Assembly: GCA_019242135.1 (NCBI GenBank)
Contig: JAFAWC010000615.1
Coordinates: 1-5,933, forward strand
Length of the DNA: 5,933 bases
Source: Mycobacteriaceae bacterium
GTDB lineage: Bacteria > Actinomycetota > Actinomycetes > Mycobacteriales > Mycobacteriaceae
Direction of reading: 5' to 3'
Positions within the stretch are counted from its first letter, which is position 1. Each line of letters opens with the position of its first letter. The position numbers and the translations under genes are program-made. The notes under the pieces were generated by a model. The model searched no databases, had not been told where the DNA came from, and saw only the letters and a program-made list of their open reading frames with translations. Below, in pieces: positions 1 through 5,832 of the stretch.

Positions 1-798
1 GCCGCCTTCCAGCAGGTGCGTCGCGGCGCTGTGCCGCAAGCCGTGCGGCCCGATGTCGGGTGCGCCGTTGACCGCGGCCATCGTGTGATGAACCACCGTG
101 CGTGCCTGGCGTTGGCCGAGCCGGCGACCCCGAGTTCCCAGCAATAACGCTCGGCCGGACGCAGCGGTGGCGAGCGCGGGCCGGCCGTCGCTCAGCCACC
201 TCATCAACGCCACCTGAGCCGGTTCGCCGAACGGCACGCTCCGCTGCTTTTCGCCCTTACCGAGAACGCGAACCAGCCGGCGATCGCTGTCGATGTCGTC
301 GACATCGATACCACACAGTTCGCTGACCCGGATACCGGTCGCATACAGTAACTCGACGATCAGCAGATCCCGCAGCGCCACCGGATCGCCTTCGGCTGCA
401 CCGGATTTGGCGGCACTCATTGCGTCGAGAGCCTGATCTTGGCGAAGCACGGCGGGCAGCGTGCGGCGAGCCTTGGGCAACTGCAGGCGTGTTGCCGGAT
501 CCGAGGCCAGCAGGCCGCGTCGCGTTGCCCACGCCGTGAAGGTTTTGGCGGCCGAGGTGCGACGAGCAAGTGTCGTGCGGGCCGCGCCGGTGCCGGCCTG
601 GGCGGCCAGCCAGGCGCGCACGACGGGCAAGGTCACATCGGCCAGCGCGGGGGATGTCGTGCTCGCCGTGAGGAAGTCCAGCAACGACCTGACGTCGCTC
701 ACATACGCGCGTCGGGTGTGAGCGGAGCGGCCGCGTTCGAGCACCAGGTGGTCGGCGAACTCATCGAGAATGGCGTCGAAAGCCGCAGGGGACGTCAT
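1..798 (-). CDS. xerC: Tyrosine recombinase XerC, C-terminus cut by the window edge
   Basis: Site-specific recombinase that, in known family members, acts with XerD at dif to resolve chromosome dimers at division. The visible 266 codons start at ATG 798 and stay open to base 1. The family is about 300 residues, so roughly 30 are missing. Residues ~1-95 form the SAM-like core-binding domain ([20 protein letters not shown] near 21-40). Residues ~112-266 are the catalytic domain. Visible catalytic residues are Arg157 in ATGIRVSEL, Lys181 in LGKGEKQR, and His252 and Arg255 in [15 protein letters not shown]. The second His/Trp and the nucleophilic Tyr should lie outside the window. The start is supported by the conserved N-terminal helix beginning shortly after it, although the upstream G-rich tract is a poor Shine-Dalgarno. 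The position beside dprA and comM matches a housekeeping XerC rather than a phage integrase. I see nothing abnormal in the part present. Confidence 0.95.
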   Translation of the reverse strand, partial: MTSPAAFDAILDEFADHLVLERGRSAHTRRAYVSDVRSLLDFLTASTTSPALADVTLPVVRAWLAAQAGTGAARTTLARRTSAAKTFTAWATRRGLLASDPATRLQLPKARRTLPAVLRQDQALDAMSAAKSGAAEGDPVALRDLLIVELLYATGIRVSELCGIDVDDIDSDRRLVRVLGKGEKQRSVPFGEPAQVALMRWLSDGRPALATAASGRALLLGTRGRRLGQRQARTVVHHTMAAVNGAPDIGPHGLRHSAATHLLEGG

Positions 799-866
799 CC
801 CCCCACGGTGGCAGACCCCCCGCCTGAAACCCGCCAAGCGCGGTGCGTGTCGGGCCGGCCCCGACG
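799..866. other. Short spacer between dprA and xerC
   Basis: 68 bp separate the dprA stop from the xerC start, with both genes on the minus strand. The spacer contains a 10-nt perfect palindrome (GGGCCGGCCC, 852-861) next to the dprA stop and a G-rich run just ahead of the xerC ATG on the minus strand. I see no convincing -10 element or T-tract terminator, so xerC may be read through from the upstream operon. As I recall, M. tuberculosis carries viuB (siderophore utilisation) between dprA and xerC; nothing like it fits here. Confidence 0.6.
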
Positions 867-1994
867 CTACGTCGATGTTCGCCTCAGTCGCCAGCGACCC
901 GCGTCCGGGACGGCCAGCCCGGCCAGTTCCAAAAGCGTCAGCTGTCCTTGCAGCTGCGCAACCGGGAGCCCGGACTCGATCGCCAGTTCGTCAACGGACC
1001 GCACGCCTCGTGCCGGCAGCGCTTCGTACACCCGTGTTCCGATGTCGCTCAGTTCATCGCGTGGCGACGGCGATGGTCGGTGCTCGCCTGCCAACTCACC
1101 TGCGTTGCCGACTATCTCGACAATCTCATCGGCCCGGGTAACCAACTCGGCGCCCCCGCGAATCAACGCGTGGCAGCCGGTCGACGCCGAGGATGTGACC
1201 GGACCCGGAACCGCGCACACCACCCGCCCGAGCGCGCGTGCCCACGCCGCGGTGTTCGCCGCGCCGCTGCGCAAGCCCGCCTCCACCACCACCGTGGCTC
1301 CTGACAGCGCGGCGACGAGTCGGTTGCGTATCAGGAAGCGGTGGCGTGCGGGGCGGATGCCCGGCGGATATTCGGTGAGCACCAGCCCTTCTTCGCTGAT
1401 CCGGTGAAACAGCGCGGAATGTCCCGACGGGTACGGCACGTCGGCCCCTCCGGCGAGCACTGCCACTGTGCAACCGTCGACCGCCAACGCCGCCCGGTGC
1501 GCCACGCCGTCGATTCCGTACGCGCCGCCGGATACCACCGCAACATCGCGCTCACACAGCCCTGTCGAAAGGTCGGCGGCGACTTGTTCTCCGTAAACCG
1601 TTGCCGCGCGGGTTCCGATCACCGCGGCCGCCCGCCACGCCACCTTGTCGATCCTGGCGCCACCGAGCGCCCACAACACCAGTGGTGCACGGCCGTAGGG
1701 ATGGCGACCTAGATCGACACCGTTGAACGCCGTGAACGCCAGAGCTGGCCACTCGCTGTCCTCAGGACTGATCAGTCGGCCGCCCATCCGCTCGATACGG
1801 TCCAGATCTTCTGCGGCGCAGTTGTTGTCGCGGCGCGCCTCGGTGCTGCGAGCGAGTTCGGCGCTCACCGCACCGCGAAGCACACGCTCGGCGGCCTCCA
1901 CCGGACCGACCCGCGCCGCCAGCGCCGCAAGCTCTGCGCAGGGCGGTTCCGCGACCCGCGACAGGTAAGCCCACGCTCGCCGCTCGCGGCTCAT
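867..1994 (-). CDS. dprA: DNA-processing protein DprA (Smf)
   Basis: Binds incoming or exposed single-stranded DNA in the cytoplasm and, in characterised homologues, hands it to RecA. The protein is 375 residues, close to the roughly 390 I recall for mycobacterial DprA. Residues ~1-70 are a helical N-terminal domain. Residues ~96-300 are the Rossmann-like SMF domain, with [11 protein letters not shown] (125-135), SGGAYGID (155-162), [12 protein letters not shown] (220-231), [15 protein letters not shown] (243-257) and AVPGPV (261-266). Residues ~312-372 look like the C-terminal winged-helix domain seen in actinobacterial and other DprA proteins. The ATG at 1994 is chosen because it overlaps the comM stop by 4 bases (ATGA), with a weak GGA Shine-Dalgarno about 8 nt upstream. 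The frame stays open a further 154 codons upstream, but that stretch is antisense-free shadow of comM and carries no DprA motif. Mycobacteria are not known to be naturally transformable, so its role here is probably recombination or conjugal DNA uptake (inference). Confidence 0.96.
   Translation of the reverse strand: MSRERRAWAYLSRVAEPPCAELAALAARVGPVEAAERVLRGAVSAELARSTEARRDNNCAAEDLDRIERMGGRLISPEDSEWPALAFTAFNGVDLGRHPYGRAPLVLWALGGARIDKVAWRAAAVIGTRAATVYGEQVAADLSTGLCERDVAVVSGGAYGIDGVAHRAALAVDGCTVAVLAGGADVPYPSGHSALFHRISEEGLVLTEYPPGIRPARHRFLIRNRLVAALSGATVVVEAGLRSGAANTAAWARALGRVVCAVPGPVTSSASTGCHALIRGGAELVTRADEIVEIVGNAGELAGEHRPSPSPRDELSDIGTRVYEALPARGVRSVDELAIESGLPVAQLQGQLTLLELAGLAVPDAGRWRLRRTST
1991..1994 (-). 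promoter_or_regulatory. ATGA stop-start overlap coupling comM to dprA
   Basis: The dprA ATG (1994-1992) and the comM TGA (1993-1991) share bases. This arrangement usually allows a terminating ribosome to restart. With only a weak GGA upstream of dprA, translation of dprA probably depends on translation of comM. Confidence 0.75.
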
Positions 1995-3502
1995 CGCTGC
2001 GTTCCGGTCTGCCGGAATCCCATGGCGGTGATCACGGCGTCGACACCCGGGCGGTCGTTGCCGGCCAGATCGGCAATCGTCCAAGCGACTCTTGTCATCC
2101 GATCCACGCCCCGTATGCTCAGTAACCCCTTGTCCAGTGCTCGCCGGAGCGGGTCCATCGCATCGGGTCGTAACCGGAATCTCTGGCGCAGAAGAGAACC
2201 CGGGACTTCGGCGTTGGTCTTGACCCCGTGGCGGCGCCACCGCGCTGCCGCGGCCGCCCGCGCCTGGACCACCCGTGCGCGCACCACATGGGTCGCTTCT
2301 CCCACACCGGCGTTCAATGCACCGGTTCGCACGGGATGCATCTGCACGCGCAAGTCGATGCGGTCGAGTAGTGGACCCGAGAGCTTGCGGTCGTAGCGAC
2401 GTTTGGCCGATCCGGCGCAGATGCAGTCCCGCGGATCGGCGGGCGCGCACGGACACGGATTAGCCGCCAGCACCAACTGGAAGCGGGCCGGGTACACGGC
2501 CACGCCGTCGCGTCGCGCGAGCCGGACTTCACCGTCCTCCAACGGAGTGCGCAGGGCCTCCAGCACGTGGACGCCGATCTCGGCGCACTCGTCGAGGAAA
2601 AGCACACCGCGGTGAGCACGGCTGACAGCCCCGGGCCGCGCCATCCCGGTACCGCCCCCGATCAGCGCCGCGAGGCTGGAGCTGTGGTGCGGCGCGACCA
2701 ACGGCGGCCGGGTGATCAACGGCGTCGCGGCCGACAGCAATCCGGCGACAGAGTGGATGGCGGTGACCTCCAGCGATTCCGCCTCCGTCAGCGGCGGCAG
2801 TAATCCCGGGAGACGTTGAGCCAACATCGTTTTGCCGATGCCGGGCGGTCCGGTCAGCATCAAATGGTGCGCGCCGGCGGCGGCCACCTCGACCGCGAAA
2901 CGGGCCTGTGGCTGGCCCACGACGTCGGCCAGATCCGGGCCCTGGTCCGGTTGCTCCGCAGCCGTGCCAGCGCTTCGCTCGAGCTCACCGGTGCCATCGA
3001 GCCAGAACTGGACCTGCCGCAGCGAGCGGGTGCCGTAAACGTCAATCCCCTCCACCAGGGCGGCCTCCGCGAGATTTTCCATCGGCACCACCACCGCAGG
3101 CCAGCCTTCCCGTTTGGCTGCGATCACCGCGGGCAGCACGCCCCGCACCGGGCGGACGCGCCCGTCGAGTGCCAGCTCACCCAGCAGCACCGTCTTCTCC
3201 AACCGCCGGGCACGAACCTTGCGGTCGGCAGACAGCACCGCGGCGGCCAGCGCCAGGTCGTAGACGGAGCCCATCTTCGGCAGCGTCGCCGGCGACAGCG
3301 CCAGCGTGAGACGCGACATGGGCCAGCGATTGCCGCAATTCATGATCGCGGCGCGGACGCGGTCGCGCGATTCCTGAAGCGCCGCGTCCGGCAATCCGAC
3401 CAGGTGCACTCCGGGCAGGCCGGAGGTGATGTCGGCCTCGATCTCGACGATCTCTCCTGCCACCCCCTGCACGGCGACCGAGAATGCCCGACCCAGCGCC
3501 AT
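1991..3502 (-). CDS. comM: ComM/YifB family Mg-chelatase-like AAA+ ATPase
   Basis: Hexameric AAA+ ATPase. Vibrio cholerae ComM drives branch migration of recombination intermediates during natural transformation. The protein is 503 residues, the normal family length. Residues ~20-145 are the ChlI/Lon-protease-like domain (SGLPGVHLVGLPDAALQES, LPKMGSVYDLALA). Residues ~190-395 are the AAA+ module, with Walker A GPPGIGKT (218-225, Lys224), Walker B GVLFLDE (299-305, Asp304-Glu305) and a likely arginine finger in LLDRIDL (Arg381). Residues ~400-498 are the Mg_chelatase C-terminal domain with the sensor-2-like LSIRGVDR (Arg464). Four cysteines at 350, 352, 360 and 362 (NPCPC...CIC) sit between the AAA+ strands and probably bind a metal. 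The ATG at 3502 has AAGG 9-10 nt upstream and overlaps the yraN stop by one base. The gene is intact. The symbol follows common usage for this position in mycobacteria; yifB is a synonym. Confidence 0.96.
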   Translation of the reverse strand: MALGRAFSVAVQGVAGEIVEIEADITSGLPGVHLVGLPDAALQESRDRVRAAIMNCGNRWPMSRLTLALSPATLPKMGSVYDLALAAAVLSADRKVRARRLEKTVLLGELALDGRVRPVRGVLPAVIAAKREGWPAVVVPMENLAEAALVEGIDVYGTRSLRQVQFWLDGTGELERSAGTAAEQPDQGPDLADVVGQPQARFAVEVAAAGAHHLMLTGPPGIGKTMLAQRLPGLLPPLTEAESLEVTAIHSVAGLLSAATPLITRPPLVAPHHSSSLAALIGGGTGMARPGAVSRAHRGVLFLDECAEIGVHVLEALRTPLEDGEVRLARRDGVAVYPARFQLVLAANPCPCAPADPRDCICAGSAKRRYDRKLSGPLLDRIDLRVQMHPVRTGALNAGVGEATHVVRARVVQARAAAAARWRRHGVKTNAEVPGSLLRQRFRLRPDAMDPLRRALDKGLLSIRGVDRMTRVAWTIADLAGNDRPGVDAVITAMGFRQTGTQR

Positions 3503-3888
3503 CAGCCGACACCTTCGAGATGCACGATTTCAGGCGCGCAGCCGCGGCCGGCCCGCACGCCGATCACGTCAATGCGGATGGCCGCCCAGCCGGCGCCTTG
3601 GCCTGCCAACCACACCGCGGCCAGTCGACGCAGCCGGCGCACCTTGGTGGGTGTGACGGCCTGCACCCACCCCCCGTACCCCTCTGACGTGCGGGTCTTG
3701 ACTTCAACGAAGACCGCGGTTCGGGCCGCGAGATCGGCCGCGACCACATCCAACTCGCCGTCGCGGCACCGCCAATTGCGAGCCAGCACAACAAGTCCAC
3801 GGCCGCGGAGGTACTCGACGGCCAGTTGCTCACCTAGTGCGCCTAGCTCGGCGCGTGTCAACGACGTCATGGCCTCAGCGTCCGGCAC
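3502..3888 (-). CDS. YraN/UPF0102 family nuclease-fold protein
   Basis: Small conserved protein of unknown role, usually encoded beside comM. The 128 residues match the usual family size. The fold is that of Hjc-like and restriction-endonuclease-like proteins, and the PD-(D/E)xK-type residues are visible: Glu20 in ALGEQLAVEYL, Asp47 in DGELDVVA, then Glu62 and Lys64 in FVEVKTR. The conserved IRIDVIGV follows at 104-111. A nuclease or DNA-binding activity is inferred from the fold. The start is uncertain: GTG at 3888 has GGAG only 2 nt away, and the in-frame ATG at 3870 (122 residues) has GAGG equally close. I list the longer form. This is the first gene of the operon and overlaps comM by one base (TGATG), so the three proteins are probably made together. 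Confidence 0.93.
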   Translation of the reverse strand: MPDAEAMTSLTRAELGALGEQLAVEYLRGRGLVVLARNWRCRDGELDVVAADLAARTAVFVEVKTRTSEGYGGWVQAVTPTKVRRLRRLAAVWLAGQGAGWAAIRIDVIGVRAGRGCAPEIVHLEGVG

Positions 3889-3930
3889 GGCTCCGACAAC
3901 ATTGGCTCGCGATATCCGGGCTCGAACCTG

Positions 3931-3960
3931 TTATCCACAGGCTGTGATCGATCCACAGCC
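3931..3960. promoter_or_regulatory. DnaA-box match fused to an inverted repeat
   Basis: Bases 3931-3939 read TTATCCACA, a perfect match to the classical 9-mer DnaA box. Immediately adjoining is GGCTGTG (3940-3946), then a 7-nt loop, then CACAGCC (3954-3960), a perfect 7-bp inverted repeat. The core CCACAG occurs twice, at 3935-3940 and 3953-3958, with CTGTG in inverse orientation between them. The cluster sits 43-72 bp ahead of the yraN start, a suitable place for an operator. One exact 9-mer can occur by chance, but its coupling to a dyad built from the same core is less easily explained. DnaA binding is an inference. Confidence 0.45.
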
Positions 3961-3973
3961 CCCGCAGAGGGAA

Positions 3974-4008
3974 TCACCGCCCCGGGGTTGCGCGCCGGTA
4001 GTCGGTGA
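3974..4008 (-). terminator. Weak terminator-like dyad after the small ORF
   Basis: Arms TCACCG (3974-3979) and CGGTGA (4003-4008) flank a GC-rich interior that includes CCCCGGGG (3980-3987) and a further CCGG pairing. On the minus strand the structure begins 10 nt after the stop of the small ORF. There is no T-tract, so it would be a non-canonical actinobacterial terminator at best. Confidence 0.25.
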
Positions 4009-4018
4009 CAGGGTTTGT

Positions 4019-4198
4019 CTACGGCGAGGCGAACGCCTGCAGAAGCGCAGCGACCTGGGCCGCCGACACACTCCGATTACACGATGTCCGGAGGTCGTTC
4101 AGCGGCTGCGCGATCGTCCGCAGGTCGTTGTATTGCTGCGGGTGGCTGGCAAACACCGTGAAAAGTCCGCGGGGCACATTCTTCGTTGTCGATCTCAT
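4019..4198 (-). CDS. Small 59-codon ORF, unidentified
   Basis: The ORF runs from ATG 4198 to TAG 4019. AAGGG (4211-4207 on the minus strand) lies 8 nt ahead of the ATG, a good Shine-Dalgarno, and an in-frame TGA lies upstream, so the start is well defined. About 46 of 59 codons end in G or C. The bias is weaker in the first 16 codons (10 of 16) and stronger after that (36 of 43). The product begins MRSTTKNVPRGLFTVFASHP and continues through a helix-prone segment (residues 20-57) with a single Cys40. There is no signal peptide, membrane segment or known catalytic motif. The central segment, ASHPQQYNDLRTIAQPLNDL, faintly recalls the C-terminal part of secreted mycobacterial hemophore-related proteins. 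If that is right, the missing signal peptide would make this a truncated remnant. It lies 53 bp downstream of the lactonase gene on the same strand and may share its transcript. Confidence 0.5.
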   Translation of the reverse strand: MRSTTKNVPRGLFTVFASHPQQYNDLRTIAQPLNDLRTSCNRSVSAAQVAALLQAFASP

Positions 4199-4206
4199 TG
4201 CGCTTG

Positions 4207-4211
4207 CCCTT
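4207..4211 (-). promoter_or_regulatory. Shine-Dalgarno of the small ORF
   Basis: On the minus strand this reads AAGGG with an 8-nt spacer to ATG 4198. It is a better ribosome-binding site than those of yraN or dprA in this window, and it is the main argument that the short ORF is translated. Confidence 0.5.
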
Positions 4212-4251
4212 AAACGGACTGATCAACGCAAATCCGCGCTGCTCGCAGCTG

Positions 4252-5199
4252 CTAGACGACGCCGCCGAGCACGCGGCGCGGATTGGTGACGAGCATCTGG
4301 TCGATCTGCTCGGTTGTGACGCCCCGGGCCTTCAGCGCCGGAATCACGTCCCGGCTGATGTGCAGGTAGTGCCAGTTTCCCAGCGCTTTGGGCGGTCGGC
4401 CGCCGCGGAAATAATCGATATAGCAGCTGGCGTCATGGCTCAACACGATCTGGTTGGCCCTGCCCCCCGAACATAACCGGGCGACGGTCGCGACGCGGTC
4501 GTCGTAACCGAGTAGAGAGTCGATCCCGAAGCGGTCCATACCGAGGTAAGCACCCGAATCAGCCACCGCGAGAAGGTAATCGAGATCAGTGGTGTCGCCG
4601 CTGTGACCAATCACGACGCGTCTCGGATCAACGCCCTCTTCGGCGAAAACCTTGAGCTGGTCGAGGCCCCGACGGGTGCCCGCATGCGTGTGGGTTGAAA
4701 TGGGCGCGCCGGTACGCATGTGGGCTCGTGCCACGGCTCGAAGGATTTTCTCCACACCGGGCGTCACCCCCGCCTCGTCGGTGGCGCACTTCAAGATCCC
4801 TGCCCGCACGCCGGTATCACCGATTCCTTCCTCGATCTCCCGCACGAAGTGATCGACCAGCACCTCGGTCGTCCGAAATTTGAAGTATGGCGGGATGTCG
4901 AAAAGGTCGTAAATACCTGTCGCCACAACAATATTGAGCGGTTCGGTCATCGGTACCCGCTGCAGCCTCGGGATCGATCGTCCGAGCCCGATCACGGTGA
5001 GATCGACGATCGTATGAATGCCGGCGGCGTACAGCTCGTCCAGACGATGGCCGGCATCGATCAACGCCGCCTGCTCATCCCAGTCGGTTTGGACGTTCTC
5101 GACGATGTCTGGATCGACGACGAAGACATGCTCGTGCATCAATGTGGCGCCGAGTTCGTCGGCGTCGACGCCACCGCGCAGTGTCTGTACCCGGGCCAC
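4252..5199 (-). CDS. php: Phosphotriesterase-like lactonase (Php family)
   Basis: Binuclear-metal amidohydrolase with a TIM-barrel fold. Related enzymes (SsoPox, mycobacterial PPH) hydrolyse lactones such as acyl-homoserine lactones, with weak paraoxonase activity. It has 315 residues and is probably cytoplasmic, with no signal peptide. All metal ligands are visible: His22 and His24 (MHEHVF), bridging Lys137 (GILKCATDE), His170 (STHTHAG), His199 (VIGHSGD) and Asp256 (LSHDASC), the same numbering I recall for SsoPox. Tyr97 and Arg223, lactonase pocket residues in SsoPox, are also present. It resembles M. tuberculosis Php (Rv0230c, about 326 residues) across its length, but differs in the segment after Tyr97 and has HSGD where I recall HCGD. 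The GTG at 5199 is the only plausible start, because an in-frame TAA lies 9 nt upstream and no other start candidate precedes the HxH motif except the TTG-ATG just in front of it. There is no Shine-Dalgarno, and the gene is probably leaderless. The true substrate is unknown, so the symbol is by family. Confidence 0.93.
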   Translation of the reverse strand: MARVQTLRGGVDADELGATLMHEHVFVVDPDIVENVQTDWDEQAALIDAGHRLDELYAAGIHTIVDLTVIGLGRSIPRLQRVPMTEPLNIVVATGIYDLFDIPPYFKFRTTEVLVDHFVREIEEGIGDTGVRAGILKCATDEAGVTPGVEKILRAVARAHMRTGAPISTHTHAGTRRGLDQLKVFAEEGVDPRRVVIGHSGDTTDLDYLLAVADSGAYLGMDRFGIDSLLGYDDRVATVARLCSGGRANQIVLSHDASCYIDYFRGGRPPKALGNWHYLHISRDVIPALKARGVTTEQIDQMLVTNPRRVLGGVV

Positions 5200-5205
5200 G
5201 ACCGC

Positions 5206-5211
5206 AGATTA
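5206..5211 (-). promoter_or_regulatory. -10 element for a leaderless lactonase mRNA
   Basis: On the minus strand this reads TAATCT, a TANNNT mycobacterial -10 element, and ends 6 nt before GTG 5199. That spacing puts transcription initiation at or next to the start codon, consistent with the lack of a Shine-Dalgarno. No recognisable -35 is seen; it would fall at about 5229-5234, over the start codon of the divergent gene. Confidence 0.6.
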
Positions 5212-5216
5212 GCCCC

Positions 5217-5222
5217 TAGTCT
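5217..5222 (+). promoter_or_regulatory. -10 element for a leaderless yjbR-family mRNA
   Basis: TAGTCT matches TANNNT and ends 6 nt before ATG 5229, the same geometry as on the other strand. Its first three bases are an in-frame stop, so the coding region cannot begin further upstream. No Shine-Dalgarno is present, which again points to a leaderless transcript. No -35 is recognisable; it would lie over the lactonase start codon. Confidence 0.6.
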
Positions 5223-5228
5223 TCGGGC

Positions 5229-5648
5229 ATGGCTCAGCGAGAAGCGCGCGTCGACGACGTCCATGGCATCGCCGCCGGGATGCCGTACACCACGCGCATC
5301 GAAGGGCCGAAGGGCAACGCGATCTATCAAGTGGGCGGCAAGTCTTTTGTGTTTTTTCGAAATCCGCGCTCCGACGCCCGTGACCCGATCAGCGGCGAAC
5401 CCTACCCCGACGTCATCGTGATATGGGTCGCATCAGAAGCCGAGAAGAAAGCGCTCGTCCAAGACCCCGACAGTCCCTTCTTCACCACCTCCCACTTCGA
5501 CGGCCATCTTTCTGTCCTGGTGCGGGAGTCGGAATTGCACCGCATCAGCCGTGACGAACTCGCCGAACTCGTCCAAGATGCGTGGCTGTCGCGTGCTTCC
5601 GAGCGCCGCGGCGCCACGTGGCTGGCTCAGCGCGGCTTGCACCGGTGA
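5229..5648 (+). CDS. MmcQ/YjbR family protein
   Basis: Member of the MmcQ/YjbR family (PF04237), small proteins with a CyaY-like alpha/beta fold that is described as DNA-binding. The physiological role is not established. At 139 residues it is a typical length. Features placing it in the family are GNAIYQVGGKSFVFF (29-43), FRNPRSDA (43-50), PDVIVIWVASEAEKKALVQD (60-79), SPFFTTSHFDGHLSVLV (82-98) and the C-terminal helix LAELVQDAWLSRAS (111-124), followed by a basic Arg-rich tail. The last helix, with Trp119, is the usual YjbR C-terminal signature. The ATG at 5229 is fixed by an in-frame TAG at 5217-5219. The gene is divergent from the lactonase gene with 29 bp between starts, so the two are probably controlled together. 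A functional link between lactone hydrolysis and this protein is not evident from sequence. Confidence 0.9.
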   Translation: MAQREARVDDVHGIAAGMPYTTRIEGPKGNAIYQVGGKSFVFFRNPRSDARDPISGEPYPDVIVIWVASEAEKKALVQDPDSPFFTTSHFDGHLSVLVRESELHRISRDELAELVQDAWLSRASERRGATWLAQRGLHR

Positions 5649-5659
5649 CAGGCTGCGTC

Positions 5660-5687
5660 CACAATTTGCCGTGACGTCGAAATTGTG
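5660..5687. repeat. 8-bp inverted repeat after the yjbR-family gene
   Basis: CACAATTT (5660-5667) and AAATTGTG (5680-5687) pair perfectly across a 12-nt spacer, beginning 12 nt after the stop codon. The arms are AT-rich and no T-tract follows, which argues against a strong intrinsic terminator. The layout resembles an operator for a dimeric repressor, perhaps acting on a promoter further right. The TATTAA at 5697-5702 is the nearest -10-like sequence. Confidence 0.45.
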
Positions 5688-5832
5688 TGCAAACGCTATT
5701 AATGAAACACGCCAGACCGGCGCCCGAAATAACCGACCAAGCAAACACAGATAGTCCACATCGAGCGCCGCCGGCCGGACAATGCGCCATCGAAGGCCTT
5801 TGTCGGCTATGCCCGGAGGCTGCGGCCACCGA

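Larger units (their letters stand above)
3889..4018. other. Upstream control region of the yraN-comM-dprA operon
   Basis: 130 bp without a supportable gene. It lies between the operon start and the stop of the small minus-strand ORF. It must hold the operon promoter unless transcription comes from further upstream. I could not identify a clear -10/-35 pair on the minus strand between 3889 and 3930. It contains the DnaA-box and dyad cluster (3931-3960) and a terminator-like dyad (3974-4008), both listed separately. Confidence 0.6.
5206..5222. repeat. Near-perfect inverted repeat between divergent genes
   Basis: AGATTAG, CCC and CTAGTCT form a 17-bp dyad with 6 of 7 arm positions paired. Its axis, base 5214, is exactly 15 bases from the first base of each divergent start codon (5199 and 5229). 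Each arm is itself a -10 element. It could be an operator for a dimeric regulator of both genes, or simply the result of two back-to-back -10 boxes. Confidence 0.6.

Noticed and set aside
1..798. Phage or integron integrase instead of XerC
   Set aside because: The length, the XerC-type GIRVSEL and [15 protein letters not shown] motifs and the dprA neighbourhood fit the housekeeping recombinase, and no phage genes or att repeats are visible.
852..861. GGGCCGGCCC palindrome after the dprA stop
   Set aside because: A short self-complementary GC string is expected by chance in such GC-rich DNA; it has no loop or T-tract.
439..1407. 322-codon plus-strand open frame
   Set aside because: It is antisense to xerC and dprA, which have intact catalytic motifs. 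Such long antisense frames are common in high-GC DNA.
1995..2456. 154-codon upstream extension of the dprA frame
   Set aside because: It overlaps the conserved 3' half of comM in another frame, is Arg/Gly/Ser-rich with no DprA motif, and the ATGA overlap gives a natural start at 1994.
2816..4213. 465-codon plus-strand open frame
   Set aside because: It is antisense to comM, yraN and the small ORF, all with clear motifs or coding bias. The product is low-complexity (Arg, His, Gln, Ser-rich) without recognisable domains.
4232..4252. GCTGC-TC-GCAGC hairpin at the lactonase stop as a terminator
   Set aside because: The stem is only 5 bp with a 2-nt loop, overlaps the end of the coding region and has no T-tract.
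4720..5421. 233-codon plus-strand open frame across the lactonase and yjbR-family genes
   Set aside because: It overlaps the lactonase in antisense and the yjbR-family gene in another frame, and shows no family motif.
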